Shown: in pieces, positions 15,813 to 30,121 of the stretch
Numbering within the stretch: position 1 is the first letter of the stretch
Layout: every line of letters starts with the position of its first letter
NCBI GenBank assembly: GCA_020200135.1
Contig: JAIVJI010000073.1
Span: forward strand, 48,173 to 112,172
Length of the DNA stretch: 64,000 bases
Reading direction: 5' to 3'
Source: Acidobacteriota bacterium
GTDB lineage: Bacteria > Acidobacteriota > Blastocatellia > Pyrinomonadales > Pyrinomonadaceae
Notes under the pieces: generated by a model
Seen by the model: only the letters and a program-made list of their open reading frames with translations
Database searches by the model: none
What the model was told of the DNA's origin: nothing
Made by a program: the position numbers and the translations under genes

Positions 15813-16859
15813 ACCTTTCAGCGAGGCGACGTCGATGACGAAGCGGTAGCGCACGTCGCCGCGGACGGTGCGCTCGTAGGCCTCCTCTATCTTCTGGACG
15901 GGGATGAGCTCGACGTCGGAGCTGATGCCCTTGTCGGCGCAGTAGTCGAGCATCTCCTGCGTCTCGCGGATGCCGCCGATCATCGAGCCGGCGAGCGTCC
16001 GGCCGTTGGTGATGAGCGAGAAGGCGGCCACCTCCAGAGGCTTCTCCGGCGCGCCGACGAGCGCGAGCGCGCCCTCGCGCCGCAGGAGGCCCAAGTAGGC
16101 GTTGATGTCGTGCGGCGCCGAGACGCAGTCGAGCACGAAGTCGTACCGGCCGGCGAGCGCCTCCGACCAACCCGGCTCGCGCGTGACGACGAAGTCGTCA
16201 GCGCCCAGCTTGCGCGCGTCCTGCTCCTTGCCCGGAGACGTGCTGAAGACCGTCACGCGCGCGCCCATCGACGCGGCGAGCTTGACGCCCATGTGCCCCA
16301 AGCCCCCGAGACCCACGACGCCGACCCTCTGCCCCTCGCCCACCTTGAAGCGGCGCAGCGGCGCGTAGGTCGTAATCCCCGCGCAGAGCAGCGGCGCGGC
16401 GTTCTGAAGCGGGAGCGACGAAGGGATGCGCAGCGCGTAGTCCTCGTCCACCACTATCCGCGTCGAGTAGCCGCCGTAGGTCGGCGTCTTCTCGTCCTTC
16501 TCGGTGCCGTTGTAGGTCGGGACGAGGTGGTTCTCGCAGTACTGCTCCTCGCCGTCGCGGCAGTTGCGGCACGTGCGGCACGAGTCCACGAAGCAGCCGA
16601 CGCCCGCGTGGTCGCCCTCCGCGAACTTCGACACCTCCGCGCCGACGCGCGCGACGCGGCCGACTATTTCGTGGCCCGGCACCATCGGGTAGATGGAGCC
16701 GCCCCACTCGTCGCGCACCTGGTGGATGTCCGAGTGGCAGACGCCGCAGTATTGAATCTCGATGAGCACGTCGCGCGCGCCCACGTCGCGCCTGTCGAAC
16801 GAGAACGGCTCAAGCCTCGCGCCCGCGGTCGGGGCGGCGTATCCCTTGGTCTTAATCAC
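15807..16859 (-). CDS. Zinc-dependent NAD(P) alcohol dehydrogenase/aldehyde reductase (YahK/CAD type)
   Basis: 350 residues if started at the GTG at 16859, chosen because GGAGGG lies nine bases upstream and the family N-terminus aligns there; an in-frame ATG at 16898 would add 13 unlikely residues. The catalytic zinc ligands are Cys41 (CGVCHSD), His63-Glu64 (PGHE) and a later Cys (LLCAGIT). Structural zinc ligands are Cys94, Cys97, Cys100 and Cys108. The nucleotide fold shows GVVGLGGLGHMG. Members such as YahK reduce a wide range of aldehydes with NADPH in the cytoplasm. It is followed, 87 bases away on the same strand, by the luciferase-like monooxygenase upstream; the wide gap suggests separate transcription. 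Confidence 0.93.
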   Translation of the reverse strand: MIKTKGYAAPTAGARLEPFSFDRRDVGARDVLIEIQYCGVCHSDIHQVRDEWGGSIYPMVPGHEIVGRVARVGAEVSKFAEGDHAGVGCFVDSCRTCRNCRDGEEQYCENHLVPTYNGTEKDEKTPTYGGYSTRIVVDEDYALRIPSSLPLQNAAPLLCAGITTYAPLRRFKVGEGQRVGVVGLGGLGHMGVKLAASMGARVTVFSTSPGKEQDARKLGADDFVVTREPGWSEALAGRYDFVLDCVSAPHDINAYLGLLRREGALALVGAPEKPLEVAAFSLITNGRTLAGSMIGGIRETQEMLDYCADKGISSDVELIPVQKIEEAYERTVRGDVRYRFVIDVASLKGE

Positions 16860-16946
16860 TTCTGACTTCCCTCCTTGAAGCTCGGCGGACGACGCCATTC
16901 TACCCGTCGGGCGCGCGCCGTTCTTCGCGCGCGTGTGGCGCGCGCG

Positions 16947-17969
16947 TCACTTTGCGTTGGCGGCCGCGCCCTCGCGCGCCGCGGCCGCGATCTCAAGCGA
17001 GCGCAGGCGCGCGGCGTGGTCGTGGATTTGAGAGGTCATCATCAGCTCGTCCGCGCCGGTCAGCGCGAGGAAGGCTTCGAGGCCGCGCCGCACGGTCTCG
17101 GGCGAGCCGACGACCGAGTAGCGCAGCGCGTGCCCAGCGCCGGCCAGCTCCGGCTCGGAGGCGACGCCCTCAAGCGTCTCGACCGGCGGCGGAAGTTTTC
17201 CGGGGCGCCCGCGTCGCAGGTTGACGAAAGCCTGCTGCACCGAGGTGAAGAGGCGTCGCGCCTCTTCGTCGGTCTCGGCCGCGAAGACGTTGAGGCACGC
17301 CATCGCGTAGGGCTCTTTCAGTTGCGACGAGGGGCGGAACCTCTCGCGGTAGACTTCGAGCGCGTGCATCAGGTAGTCGGGCGCGAAGTGCGAGGCGAAG
17401 GCGAAGGGCAGCCCCAGCTCGGCCGCGAGCTGCGCGCTGTAGAGGCTCGACCCCAGAAGCCACAGGGGCACTCCGAGCCCCGCGCCCGGCACGGCTCGCA
17501 CGGGGCGGTCTGCGCGCGCCGGGGCGAAGTAAGCGCGCAGCTCCTGCACGTCTCGCGGGAAGTCTTCGGTCGCGGCGTTGAAGTTGCGCCGGAGGGCGCG
17601 CATCGTGAGCTGGTCGGTGCCGGGCGCGCGGCCGAGCCCGAGGTCGATGCGGCCGGGGTGGAGGGCTTCGAGCGTGCCGAACTGCTCGGCGATGACGAGC
17701 GGCGAGTGGTTGGGCAGCATCACTCCGCCCGAGCCGACGCGGATGCTTCTGGTGCCGCCGGCGACGTGGCCGACGAGCACGGCGGTCGCCGCGCTGGCGA
17801 TGCCGGTCATGTTGTGGTGCTCGGCCAGCCAGAAGCGCCTGAAGCTTAAAGCCTCGGCGCGCCGCGCGAGGTCGAGCGTGTTGCGCAGGGCGTCGGCGAC
17901 GCCCGACCCCTCGGGCACCGGCGCGAGGTCGAGCACGGAGAAGGGGACGCTGCTTAAGTTTTTCATCAA
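16947..17969 (-). CDS. LLM-class flavin-dependent oxidoreductase (luciferase-like)
   Basis: 340 residues, a typical single TIM barrel of the bacterial-luciferase-like family close to the YhbW/MsnO8 subgroup: [14 protein letters not shown] at 10-23, FWLAEHHNM near 46-54, [23 protein letters not shown] at about 76-98 and the [10 protein letters not shown] segment. These proteins use reduced FMN, or in some cases F420, to oxidise an unknown organic substrate. No flavin reductase is adjacent. The gene follows the MOSC gene (start 22 bases after its stop), so the two may be co-transcribed. The ATG at 17969 and the next codon, also ATG, are both possible starts. Confidence 0.9.
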   Translation of the reverse strand: MMKNLSSVPFSVLDLAPVPEGSGVADALRNTLDLARRAEALSFRRFWLAEHHNMTGIASAATAVLVGHVAGGTRSIRVGSGGVMLPNHSPLVIAEQFGTLEALHPGRIDLGLGRAPGTDQLTMRALRRNFNAATEDFPRDVQELRAYFAPARADRPVRAVPGAGLGVPLWLLGSSLYSAQLAAELGLPFAFASHFAPDYLMHALEVYRERFRPSSQLKEPYAMACLNVFAAETDEEARRLFTSVQQAFVNLRRGRPGKLPPPVETLEGVASEPELAGAGHALRYSVVGSPETVRRGLEAFLALTGADELMMTSQIHDHAARLRSLEIAAAAREGAAANAK

Positions 17970-17991
17970 CCCTTAGACGCGGCGCGGGCTC

Positions 17992-18921
17992 TTAAAGTAG
18001 CTCCACCTCGTCGCCGGCGGAGACGAGGCCGGGCGCGGTGACGTTCGCGTACATACCGAGGTTCTGCCCGGCCTTGTTGACTATCGTCCGCAGCACGCGC
18101 GGGTCTTTGCGGAGCCCGGCCTGCGCCTGGATGGTCATGCCGCAACGCGGCGTGGGCATCTCGCACTTCAGGGTGAGCCCGCCCACACGCAGCGAGCGCC
18201 CGGCCCAGCCCGACTCGACGAGTCCTTCGACCCCCCCGGCCGTCTCGACGAGGAAGTTGGGGCGGAAGCGCCGCGCGTCCCAGGCGGAGTCGGGGTTGAT
18301 GCGCGCGAGCGCGTCGAGCGAGGCGGTCGTCAGGAGGTGGATGGGGAAGGCGTCGAAGTACGTGCCGGGCGGCGAGGTGAACTCGAAGATTTCGGCGGGG
18401 AGCGCGGAGAGGTCGGGCAGCGGCTCGCCCGGCTCGCGGCCGAAGTCCTCGCGCAGCTCCCTGTCGCGCCCCGCGACGCGCATCGCGCCGAGCGCGAGGC
18501 GGCGGAAGCTGCGCGAGCGGCTTAAGAACCCCACGAGCCGCGCGGCGGGCATCGCGCGGCGGTAGTGCGCGCGGTCGCTCGCGGGCCGCAGCGGCCAGAG
18601 CGTGACCCTGCGCCCGAGAAGCTCGGAGAGTCGTTCGTTCACGTCCGGGGCGTCCGTCGCCGTCAGCGCCCCGTCGGGGAGCGTGATGTCTGCACTGGGG
18701 GGCGCGCCGTCTTCCGCCGGCCGCTCGCGGTAGCGCGCGGCGCAGAGCATCAGCGCGGGGCTTATCTTCGCGCCGCGAATCTCGCCGACCTCCTCGTCGC
18801 GCAAAGCCCAGCACCGGTCGCCGTACAGCCCGCGCGCGCCGACACCGCTCGACTCCACCCGCTCGCCGGCCATCGACTTCACGGGGTAGCGCCAGACCTC
18901 TCGAACTCTCCCGACGATCAT
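17992..18921 (-). CDS. MOSC-domain protein (molybdenum cofactor sulfurase C-terminal family)
   Basis: 309 residues. The beta-barrel N-domain (VREVWRYPVKSMAGERV at 6-22, then GLYGDRCWALRD) precedes the MOSC domain, with RFRPNFLVET and the conserved late segment CEMPTPRCGMTI containing the candidate sulfur-carrier Cys. MOSC proteins bind molybdenum cofactor and move sulfur or reduce N-hydroxylated compounds (mARC, YcbX). The Cys of TPRC matches the usual position; the flanking KDP is also conserved. It is the first gene of a probable pair with the luciferase-like enzyme, suggesting a joint redox detoxification role, but that is inference. Confidence 0.9.
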   Translation of the reverse strand: MIVGRVREVWRYPVKSMAGERVESSGVGARGLYGDRCWALRDEEVGEIRGAKISPALMLCAARYRERPAEDGAPPSADITLPDGALTATDAPDVNERLSELLGRRVTLWPLRPASDRAHYRRAMPAARLVGFLSRSRSFRRLALGAMRVAGRDRELREDFGREPGEPLPDLSALPAEIFEFTSPPGTYFDAFPIHLLTTASLDALARINPDSAWDARRFRPNFLVETAGGVEGLVESGWAGRSLRVGGLTLKCEMPTPRCGMTIQAQAGLRKDPRVLRTIVNKAGQNLGMYANVTAPGLVSAGDEVELL

Positions 18922-18982
18922 CTCGCCCGCCTCCCCTTCTCTAACCGAGCCCCTTCGGCCGAGGCACTCCCGCTCCCGGCGC

Positions 18983-19420
18983 TCAGACGCGCAGCGTGTC
19001 GGGGCGCCAGTTCCTGACCGCGCGCTTGATGTCGCCGGGCTTCGTCAGACAGCCTTCGACCACTTCGCGGACTAAGCCCTCAAGCTCCTCGTCCGACGCG
19101 AAGCGCAGCGCGACGGTCTGCGCCGGCGTGAGCGCGGCGGCGCGCGCGGCGAGGTCTTCGGGCAGGAGCTGGTAGTAGCGCAGGCTCTCTTCGAGCCGGA
19201 TGATTCTGTCCTGCGCCCTGAGCGGGTTGACGCGCGCGAGCCCGGCCGCGGCCAGCAGCGCCGCCGAGACGACGACCCACCAGCCCCTTTCGAGTCCGGG
19301 TTCGCGCACGAGCAGGACGATTTGGACGATGACGTTCGTCAGCAGGACGGGGGCCACGAAGAAGTGGAAGGGCGCGTGCCAGCGCGTGTGGTTTTCGTAA
19401 GTCTGGGGAACGTCCGGCAT
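18983..19420 (-). CDS. DUF6526-type two-helix membrane protein
   Basis: 145 residues. After a polar N-terminus (YENHTRWHAPFHFF) come two membrane segments, about 22-42 and 46-65 (VLLTNVIVQIVLLV, WWVVVSAALLAAAGLA), then a cytoplasmic-looking helical part RLEESLRYYQLLPEDL and a C-terminal IKRAVRNWRPDTLRV. This pattern matches DUF6526, a family frequent in Acidobacteriota and Bacteroidota with no known function. It stands alone between the MOSC gene and the ABC exporter on the same strand. Confidence 0.85.
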   Translation of the reverse strand: MPDVPQTYENHTRWHAPFHFFVAPVLLTNVIVQIVLLVREPGLERGWWVVVSAALLAAAGLARVNPLRAQDRIIRLEESLRYYQLLPEDLAARAAALTPAQTVALRFASDEELEGLVREVVEGCLTKPGDIKRAVRNWRPDTLRV

Positions 19421-19460
19421 TTCTTTTCTCCCTCCCTACCGAAGTTTCGGTCGGGCGTGT

Positions 19461-21317
<1,857 letters not shown>

Positions 21318-21319
21318 AG

Positions 21320-22330
21320 CTAAGGCTTCGCGACGAGCTTGCCGATCTCGCGCCAGGTGACGAGCTTGACGTCGTGCTCTTTGAGCAGGCGGCGGAAGGC
21401 TTCGCCGGTGACGAAGTCGAAGTCGCGCTGGCGCCAGGCCGCGCCCCAGTCCGGGTGGTCGAGCGCGACGGCGCGCATCTCCTCGTCGTCGTAGGCGAGG
21501 TGGACGATGAGTTCGGTCACGCCCGGCTTCAGGTTCCTGACCACGTCCGTATAGAACTCGGCCCAGCGTTCGGGACGAACCGAGGGGTCCGCGCTGACGA
21601 CGCGGTCGAGGACGATGCCGTCGGGGCCGAGCGCCGCGGGCAGGAAGGGCGCCTGCGCGAACCACTCGCGCGAGACCATCACGGGCAGCCGATGGTCGCG
21701 CGCGACGCGCAGGAACATCTCGAAGAGCGGGCGCGTCGTGTAGAGCGTGCGCATGTGCGAGTCGAGGTGCGTCGGGCGGATGCCGAAGGCGCGCGCGCGC
21801 TCTATCTGCGCGCGTATCTCGGCCTCGGCCTCGCGCACGTCGATGCGCGCCGCGGCCTCCATCTCGGTCGGGTAGAGGTAGCCGTCGGCGTTGTAGAGCG
21901 TCGGCGCGCGGTCTTTCGACAGCACCCCGCCCCAGCGGTACGTCTTCCACTCGCTCGTGAGCGTGAGGTGCAGGCCGAGGTCCGCGTCGGGGCGCGCGCG
22001 CGCGTAGGCCGCGATCTCGGGCAGCCAGGGGCACGGCACCATGATGCTCCCCGAGTTGACGAGCCCGGTCTCGAACGCCTTGACCGTGGCGGCGTTTATC
22101 GAGTGCGCCGCGCCGAGGTCGTCGGCGTGGACGATGAGGAGCTTGGCGCCGGCCGGGTAGCCGAGCCGCTCGGCCAGCGGCCGCACCCCGTCGGACGCCT
22201 GCGCCGTCGTCGGTGGCGTCGTCCGTGCCGGGGTCTGTGCCGCCGCGCGGGTCGCGCCGGCGAAGAGCACGACGAGAACCATCGTGAACGCCGCCGACAG
22301 CGACGGGAGCTTTACCCTCAACACGTTCAC
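21320..22330 (-). CDS. Secreted ChbG/HpnK-family (YdjC) carbohydrate deacetylase
   Basis: 336 residues. The start is the GTG at 22330: it overlaps the msrB stop in a GTGA arrangement, has GGGAGG six bases upstream and gives a clean signal peptide (residues 13-32, cleavage after RAAAQ). The enzyme core begins with [16 protein letters not shown] (Asp70-Asp71), then [12 protein letters not shown], the metal-binding [12 protein letters not shown] and the [13 protein letters not shown] segment, as in YdjC-type deacetylases acting on chitobiose or hopanoid-linked sugars. Export suggests an extracellular or periplasmic glycan target. Translational coupling with msrB and a two-base gap to the ABC exporter make an operon, which suggests cell-envelope maintenance. 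Confidence 0.88.
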   Translation of the reverse strand: MNVLRVKLPSLSAAFTMVLVVLFAGATRAAAQTPARTTPPTTAQASDGVRPLAERLGYPAGAKLLIVHADDLGAAHSINAATVKAFETGLVNSGSIMVPCPWLPEIAAYARARPDADLGLHLTLTSEWKTYRWGGVLSKDRAPTLYNADGYLYPTEMEAAARIDVREAEAEIRAQIERARAFGIRPTHLDSHMRTLYTTRPLFEMFLRVARDHRLPVMVSREWFAQAPFLPAALGPDGIVLDRVVSADPSVRPERWAEFYTDVVRNLKPGVTELIVHLAYDDEEMRAVALDHPDWGAAWRQRDFDFVTGEAFRRLLKEHDVKLVTWREIGKLVAKP

Positions 22331-22755
22331 GCCTCGCCTCCCGACCCCTCCGACTCCTCGCCGTGCCTTCTGAGCTTGAGCACGACCGAGTTGATGCAGT
22401 AGCGCAGACCCGTGGGCGCCGGCCCGTCCTCGAAGACGTGGCCGAGGTGCGAGTCGCAGGTCGCGCACAGGACTTCGGTGCGAGTCATCCCGTGGCTCGT
22501 GTCCAGCTCGGTGCGGACGCCGTCGCCCTCCCTCGGCTCGTAGAAGCTGGGCCAGCCGCAGTGCGAGTCGAACTTCGCGTCCGACGTGAACAGCTCCGCG
22601 CCGCAGGCCGCGCAGAGGTACGTCCCCGGCTCGCGGCTCGCGTTGTACTCACCCGAGAACGGCCGCTCAGTCCCCTTCTGTCGCGCGACGCGGTACTGCT
22701 CCGGCGTGAGCGCCCGGCGCCACTCCTCTTCGGTCTTGACCACTTTCTCTTTCAA
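22327..22755 (-). CDS. msrB: Peptide-methionine (R)-S-oxide reductase
   Basis: 142 residues, normal MsrB length. The enzyme reduces methionine-R-sulfoxide in proteins using thioredoxin. Zinc ligands are Cys48, Cys51, Cys97 and Cys100; the catalytic Cys120 is in RYCINS; Cys66 in DSHCGWPSF is the likely recycling Cys. No signal peptide is present, so it is cytoplasmic. Its start overlaps the end of the upstream secreted-protein gene by four bases and its stop overlaps the start of the deacetylase gene by four bases, a tightly coupled arrangement. Confidence 0.95.
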   Translation of the reverse strand: MKEKVVKTEEEWRRALTPEQYRVARQKGTERPFSGEYNASREPGTYLCAACGAELFTSDAKFDSHCGWPSFYEPREGDGVRTELDTSHGMTRTEVLCATCDSHLGHVFEDGPAPTGLRYCINSVVLKLRRHGEESEGSGGEA

Positions 22756-23432
22756 CGCCTGCTCCCCCCTTTTTTAGACTGACCGGGCGCGGGCGAAGTC
22801 GGCGGGCACTTGCCGCACTGCTTCTTACGCGCCCCGCGCCTGGGCTTGGCCGGCGGCTCGGCCTTCGCGGGCGCGGCGGCGCCCGAGTCCTGTTTCGCCG
22901 CGGCCGTGTCTACGATGCTGAGCGTGCTCGGGCCGGCGCGGTCGATGCGCACGACGACGCTGAACCCGCGGCAGTCGAGCACGCGCGAAAACTTGTCGGC
23001 GTCGGACGAGACCGCGCCCCACGCGTCCGCCGGGACGGCCAGCCGCTTCGACGCCTGCTCGGAGAACTCGGCGGCGTTCTTCCACGGGACGGGGCGGCGG
23101 TAGCGCACGTCGATGCGGTGGAGCCGCCCGTCGAGGAACGTGAGCAGCATCTCCGCCGCGTCCGCGAAGTGCTCGCGCCGCACGCCTAGCTCAAGCATCC
23201 CGAGCGAGGCCACGAACTGCTTCGTGCCGGACGTGACGGCGGCGCGCTGCAACTCGTCCGAGCCGGGGAACATCCGCGCCAGCTCCCCGGCCGTCATCCC
23301 GAGCATCACGCCGCCGTAGTCGGGCGCGACCGCGCGTTCGAGCCGGCAGGGCTCTCCCTGCGCCGCCGCGCCGCGCGCGCAGGCCGCGACGCACGCGAGC
23401 AGGAGGAGCGTCTTCAAACTCAGTCTCTTCAT
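22752..23432 (-). CDS. Secreted protein of unknown function with Lys/Pro-rich tail
   Basis: 226 residues. The signal peptide is residues 1-25 ([25 protein letters not shown]). The mature domain (about 26-170) contains [16 protein letters not shown], a segment typical of exported proteins that compare a predicted with an observed value or bind a ligand in beta-alpha folds, and [20 protein letters not shown]. The last 50 residues are Lys-, Pro- and Ala-rich and probably disordered. It is the first gene of the msrB-deacetylase-exporter operon (four-base overlap with msrB). No known family is assigned with confidence. Confidence 0.75.
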   Translation of the reverse strand: MKRLSLKTLLLLACVAACARGAAAQGEPCRLERAVAPDYGGVMLGMTAGELARMFPGSDELQRAAVTSGTKQFVASLGMLELGVRREHFADAAEMLLTFLDGRLHRIDVRYRRPVPWKNAAEFSEQASKRLAVPADAWGAVSSDADKFSRVLDCRGFSVVVRIDRAGPSTLSIVDTAAAKQDSGAAAPAKAEPPAKPRRGARKKQCGKCPPTSPAPGQSKKGGSRR

Positions 23433-23470
23433 CCCGGTTCGGGGCGCGCGCAGACGCCCGCGCCGCGCGG

Positions 23471-24021
23471 CTAGTCCCTGATGTGGTCTGGGAAGTCCGA
23501 GAGGTCAACGTCGGGCGCGTGCGGCTGGCCGGCGGCCGGTTGCTTGATGAGCGCGGGCAGAGGCTTCTCCGCCCGCCCCGTCCGGAGGAGGCGCGCGACC
23601 TCCGCGTGCCCCTTGCGCTCGGCGATCATCAGCGCCTCCACCCGTCGCGCAAGAGCGCGTTCGGGTCCACGCCCGCGTCGAGCAACTCTTCGAGCCGCGC
23701 CACGTCGCCGTCGCGCGCGGCGACGAAGAGCCGCGCGTTTTTGAGCAGCGCGGCGAGCGCGGCGTGCCCGCGCGCCTCGGCCAAATCGAAGGCCGAGCGG
23801 TTGCTGCGGTTGCGAGCGTCGATGTCGGCGCCGCCGTCTATCAACTCCTCGGCGACGGTCTGGTGGCCGGCGCCCGCCGCGTAGATGAGCGCCGTCTGCC
23901 CGAAGGCGTCGCGCGCGTTGACCTCCGCGCCGTCGCGCAGCAGCGCCTCGACGCGCGGGAGGTCGCCGCGCGAGGCCGCGACCATCAGCTCCGTGATTCG
24001 GTTGTTGCTCGGGGCGCTCAT
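23471..24021 (-). pseudogene. Ankyrin-repeat protein broken by a frameshift
   Basis: The ATG at 24021 opens four ankyrin repeats (ITELMVAASRGDLPRVEALL, QTALIYAAGAGHQTVAEELI, SAFDLAEARGHAALAALL, LFVAARDGDVARLEELLDAG), then reads NALLRDGWRR and stops at TGA. One base farther on, the next repeat continues in another frame (ALMIAERKGHAEVARLL) followed by a Pro-rich tail ending LSDFPDHIRD at 23471. A single missing base near 23640 (expected Trp-Thr-Ala-Leu) explains this. Ankyrin proteins mediate protein binding. The frameshift may be a true mutation or a sequencing error; each half is otherwise well preserved. It is not Sec-type recoding, since the two TGA codons only appear in the shifted frame. 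Confidence 0.8.
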
Positions 24022-24151
24022 CTCGGGGCGGCAATTGTAACACCCGCCCGGCGGGCGTGGCACTTCGGAACTTTACTCGCGCGCCCGCGCGGCCGTAACA
24101 TGCTTGGCGCACGCCGATAATCAAAACCACGGACAGCCTTCGGAGGAGACC

Positions 24152-27223
<3,072 letters not shown>

Positions 27224-27233
27224 AGGGCTTATA

Positions 27234-27291
27234 AACGCAAAGGCGCGGGGCGCGGCTTAACACGCAAAGCCGCGCCCCGCGCCTTTGCGTT
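27234..27291. terminator. Long perfect hairpin between convergent genes
   Basis: A perfect 25-base stem (27234-27258 with 27267-27291) and an eight-base loop, placed between the M14 peptidase and the AhpD-like gene. T runs are short, so it is a probable bidirectional terminator. Confidence 0.7.
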
Positions 27292-27305
27292 GAAAGCCCT
27301 CCGCC

Positions 27306-27871
<566 letters not shown>

Positions 27872-27875
<4 letters not shown>

Positions 27876-28027
27876 GCGTCTGTTCCTTCTCCTTCAGCTT
27901 CCGCCGCCGCGGCGCGGCCCCGGAAGACAAGATAGTAGACGGGCAGCCCCAGCGCCACCACCGCGACGCCGAGCAGCGCCTGGCGCGGGCGCCCCGCGGC
28001 GGCCGACTGCCGTATCTTTTTTCTCAT
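27872..28027 (-). CDS. Small single-pass membrane protein, possibly a permease C-terminal remnant
   Basis: 51 residues from the ATG at 28027. A basic N-terminus precedes one hydrophobic segment, ALLGVAVVALGLPVYYLVF, and a short charged tail. The GLPVYYLVF(R) ending is the hallmark of the last helix of amino-acid-permease (APC) family transporters, so the ORF may be the remains of a deleted permease that kept a usable start. Its stop overlaps the start of the AhpD-like gene in ATGA, so translation of the two would be coupled. The function is unknown; it may matter simply as the translational leader of the candidate selenoprotein. Confidence 0.5.
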
Positions 28028-28116
28028 CGATGTCGCCTTGTTCTGCGGACGGGTGCGGGTGGGGAAACCTGGACGGCGTATTACCACACAACTCGGGCCG
28101 CCGTGTCACGGGCGTT

Positions 28117-28140
28117 AAGTTGGGGCCGCGGCCCCAACTT
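28117..28140. repeat. Perfect 24-base palindrome
   Basis: AAGTTGGGGCCG with its exact complement, followed by TTTAGTTT, in the divergent gap before the first glycosyltransferase. It could be a terminator for transcription entering from the left, or an operator. A second GC-rich imperfect hairpin (CCCGGCGCCGCCGGGG) follows at 28147-28166. Confidence 0.6.
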
Positions 28141-28203
28141 TAGTTTGAGTCCCGGCGCCGCCGGGGCGTTGCGCGGCGCCCCCGTTTGGGGAAGAATCGG
28201 GCG

Positions 28204-29154
28204 GTGCCGAGAGTCAGCCTCATCATCCCGACCTTCGACCGGCCGCACATGCTGCCGCGCTGCGTCGAGAGCGCGCGGGCGGCGGGCGCGTCGGTCGAAG
28301 TCATCGTCGTGGACGACGCCTCGGCGGACTCGACGGCCGAGGTGTGCCGCCGCCTCGGCGGCATAACTTACGTGCGGCTGGAGCACAACCAGGGCGTGGC
28401 CGGGGCGCGCAACACGGGGCTGCTGGCCTCGAAGGCCGACTACGTCGCCTTCCTCGACGACGACGACCTGCGCCTGCCCGGCTCGCTCGACTTGCAGCTC
28501 GCGCTGCTCGAGGCCGAGCCCGAGGCGGCCTTCGTCGCGGGCGGCGTCGTGCTCGCCGACCAGAACCTCACGCCGACCGGCGAGACGGCCGTCCCCCGCG
28601 CCGCGAGCGGCGACGTGTTCTGGCAGGTCGTCGAACTGGGCGTCCACCTCATCCCCTCGTCGGTCGTCGTGCGCAAAAGCTGTCTGTTCGAGGTCGGCCT
28701 CTTCGACCGGGGCATCCCCGGCATAGACGACTGGGACATGTGGGCGCGGCTCGCCGAGTCGCGCCCCGCCGTGCTCGACGAGCGCCCGGTCTGCGTCTAC
28801 CGCAGCCCGACGCCCGGCTCGGGTCAGGGCTCCTCCGCGCTCGGCCGCCACATGCTCGCGGCGATCAGACATCAGTCGAAGCTGCTCGCGCTCCCGCGCG
28901 CGCTCGCCGCGCCGGCCGCGCGGCGCGACGCCGCCCGCAGGAACACGCGGAGGCGCGTCGCCGACACCCTGAGCTGGCGCGCCGCCGAGCAACTTCCCCG
29001 CGGCGCCTTCCGGTTCGCGGCGTCGAGCTTCGCGGCCGCGCTCCGCATCAGCCCGCTCTGGGCTGCGCGTCCGACCCACTTTCGCGTATTATTCAGGGGA
29101 CTAGCCACACTGTTAGCCGAGCGGGACGTGCGGGCCTCGCCTCCCCCGAATTGA
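28204..29154 (+). CDS. Family 2 glycosyltransferase (exopolysaccharide locus)
   Basis: 316 residues from the GTG at 28204 (a TTG at 28186 is an alternative; the GTG has GGGGAAG about nine bases upstream and aligns with the start of the next gene). GT-A fold: SLIIPTFDRPHM at the N-terminus, VEVIVVDDASADST, GVAGARNTGL and the metal-binding FLDDDD at about 83-88, then GIDDWDMWARL with the candidate catalytic Asp. It transfers a sugar from a nucleotide donor to a polysaccharide or lipid-linked intermediate in the cytoplasm. It is about 39% similar by eye to the following gene, so the pair probably arose by duplication. First gene of the EPS locus on the plus strand. Confidence 0.9.
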   Translation: MPRVSLIIPTFDRPHMLPRCVESARAAGASVEVIVVDDASADSTAEVCRRLGGITYVRLEHNQGVAGARNTGLLASKADYVAFLDDDDLRLPGSLDLQLALLEAEPEAAFVAGGVVLADQNLTPTGETAVPRAASGDVFWQVVELGVHLIPSSVVVRKSCLFEVGLFDRGIPGIDDWDMWARLAESRPAVLDERPVCVYRSPTPGSGQGSSALGRHMLAAIRHQSKLLALPRALAAPAARRDAARRNTRRRVADTLSWRAAEQLPRGAFRFAASSFAAALRISPLWAARPTHFRVLFRGLATLLAERDVRASPPPN

Positions 29155-29191
29155 GCACGCCGGCCGCCGGCGTGCGAGGCGTACAGGACGG

Positions 29192-30121
29192 ATGCCCTCG
29201 GTCAGTGTCATCATCCCGACGCGCAACCGCTCGGGGCTCCTGCCGCGCGCGGTCGAGAGCGCGCGTCTCGCCGGAGCCCGCGTGGAGGTCGTCGTCGTAG
29301 ACGACGCGTCCACGGACGCGACGCGCGAGGTCTGCGCGCGGCTCGGCGTCCGCCACCTGCGCGCGCGTCGGAGCCTGGGCCCGGGCGGCGCGCGCAACGT
29401 CGGACTCGTCGCCAGCACCGGTGAGTTCGTCAGCTTCCTCGACGACGACGACGTGCGTCTGCCCGGCTCGCTCGACGCGCAGGCGGCGGCGCTCGCGGCG
29501 AGCCCGGAGGCGGGGTTCACTTACGGCCGCGTGCTCTACGGCGACGGCGACGGACGCCCCACGGGCGGCTCGTACCCCGAAGAGTGTCCGCGCGGGGACA
29601 TCTTCTGGCCGCTGATGTGTCGTAACTTCATCCCGAGCCCGGCGGTGGTCTTCCGGCGCGAGTGCCTGCTGCGCGTCGGACTGCTCGACGAGGAAGCGCG
29701 CGGCGTCGAAGACTGGGACTTGTGGGTACGCATCGCGGAGCAGTACCCGGCGCTCGCCGACGAGCAGGCGGTCGCGGTCTGGCGGCGGCCGACGCGCGAG
29801 TCGGGACAGTTCACCTCGCGCCCCGAGCGGCTCCACCGCCTGGCGCGACGCCTGCACCGCGAGAAGTGGCTGCGGCTGCCGCGCGCGGCCGCGGCCGCGG
29901 CGTCGGAGAGAAGCGAGGCCGCGCGGTCTTTCGCCGCGCGGGAGGCGCAACTCCTCGTGTGGGAGGCGGCCGAGGGGCTGAGGGCCGGGAGCTTGAGGGC
30001 CTTCGCGCGGGTGGCGCTGGCGGGCGCGCGCATGTACCCTGTGAGATTCGGCGGGAAGGCGCTGGGCTTCGCCGCGCGACGTGTCCGCCGCGCGGCGGCG
30101 GGGACGGACCGGGGACGATGA
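29192..30121 (+). CDS. Family 2 glycosyltransferase, second copy
   Basis: 309 residues from the ATG at 29192. It repeats the order of motifs of its neighbour: VSVIIPTRNRSGL, VEVVVVDDASTDAT, GPGGARNVGLV, FLDDDDVRLPGSL at about 86-98, FIPSPAVVFRRECLL and GVEDWDLWVRIAE. The C-terminal 100 residues are Arg/Ala-rich and amphipathic, perhaps for membrane association. The stop overlaps the start of the GT4 gene by four bases (ATGA), so the two are translationally coupled. Sugar donor and acceptor are not predictable. Confidence 0.9.
   Translation: MPSVSVIIPTRNRSGLLPRAVESARLAGARVEVVVVDDASTDATREVCARLGVRHLRARRSLGPGGARNVGLVASTGEFVSFLDDDDVRLPGSLDAQAAALAASPEAGFTYGRVLYGDGDGRPTGGSYPEECPRGDIFWPLMCRNFIPSPAVVFRRECLLRVGLLDEEARGVEDWDLWVRIAEQYPALADEQAVAVWRRPTRESGQFTSRPERLHRLARRLHREKWLRLPRAAAAAASERSEAARSFAAREAQLLVWEAAEGLRAGSLRAFARVALAGARMYPVRFGGKALGFAARRVRRAAAGTDRGR

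Noticed and set aside
22363..22782. Plus-strand ORF opposite msrB
   Set aside because: Overlaps a complete MsrB with zinc and catalytic Cys; no coding character.
23625..23645. TGA codons in the ankyrin gene as selenocysteine
   Set aside because: They appear only in the shifted frame and do not fall on a Cys position; a one-base deletion explains the break.
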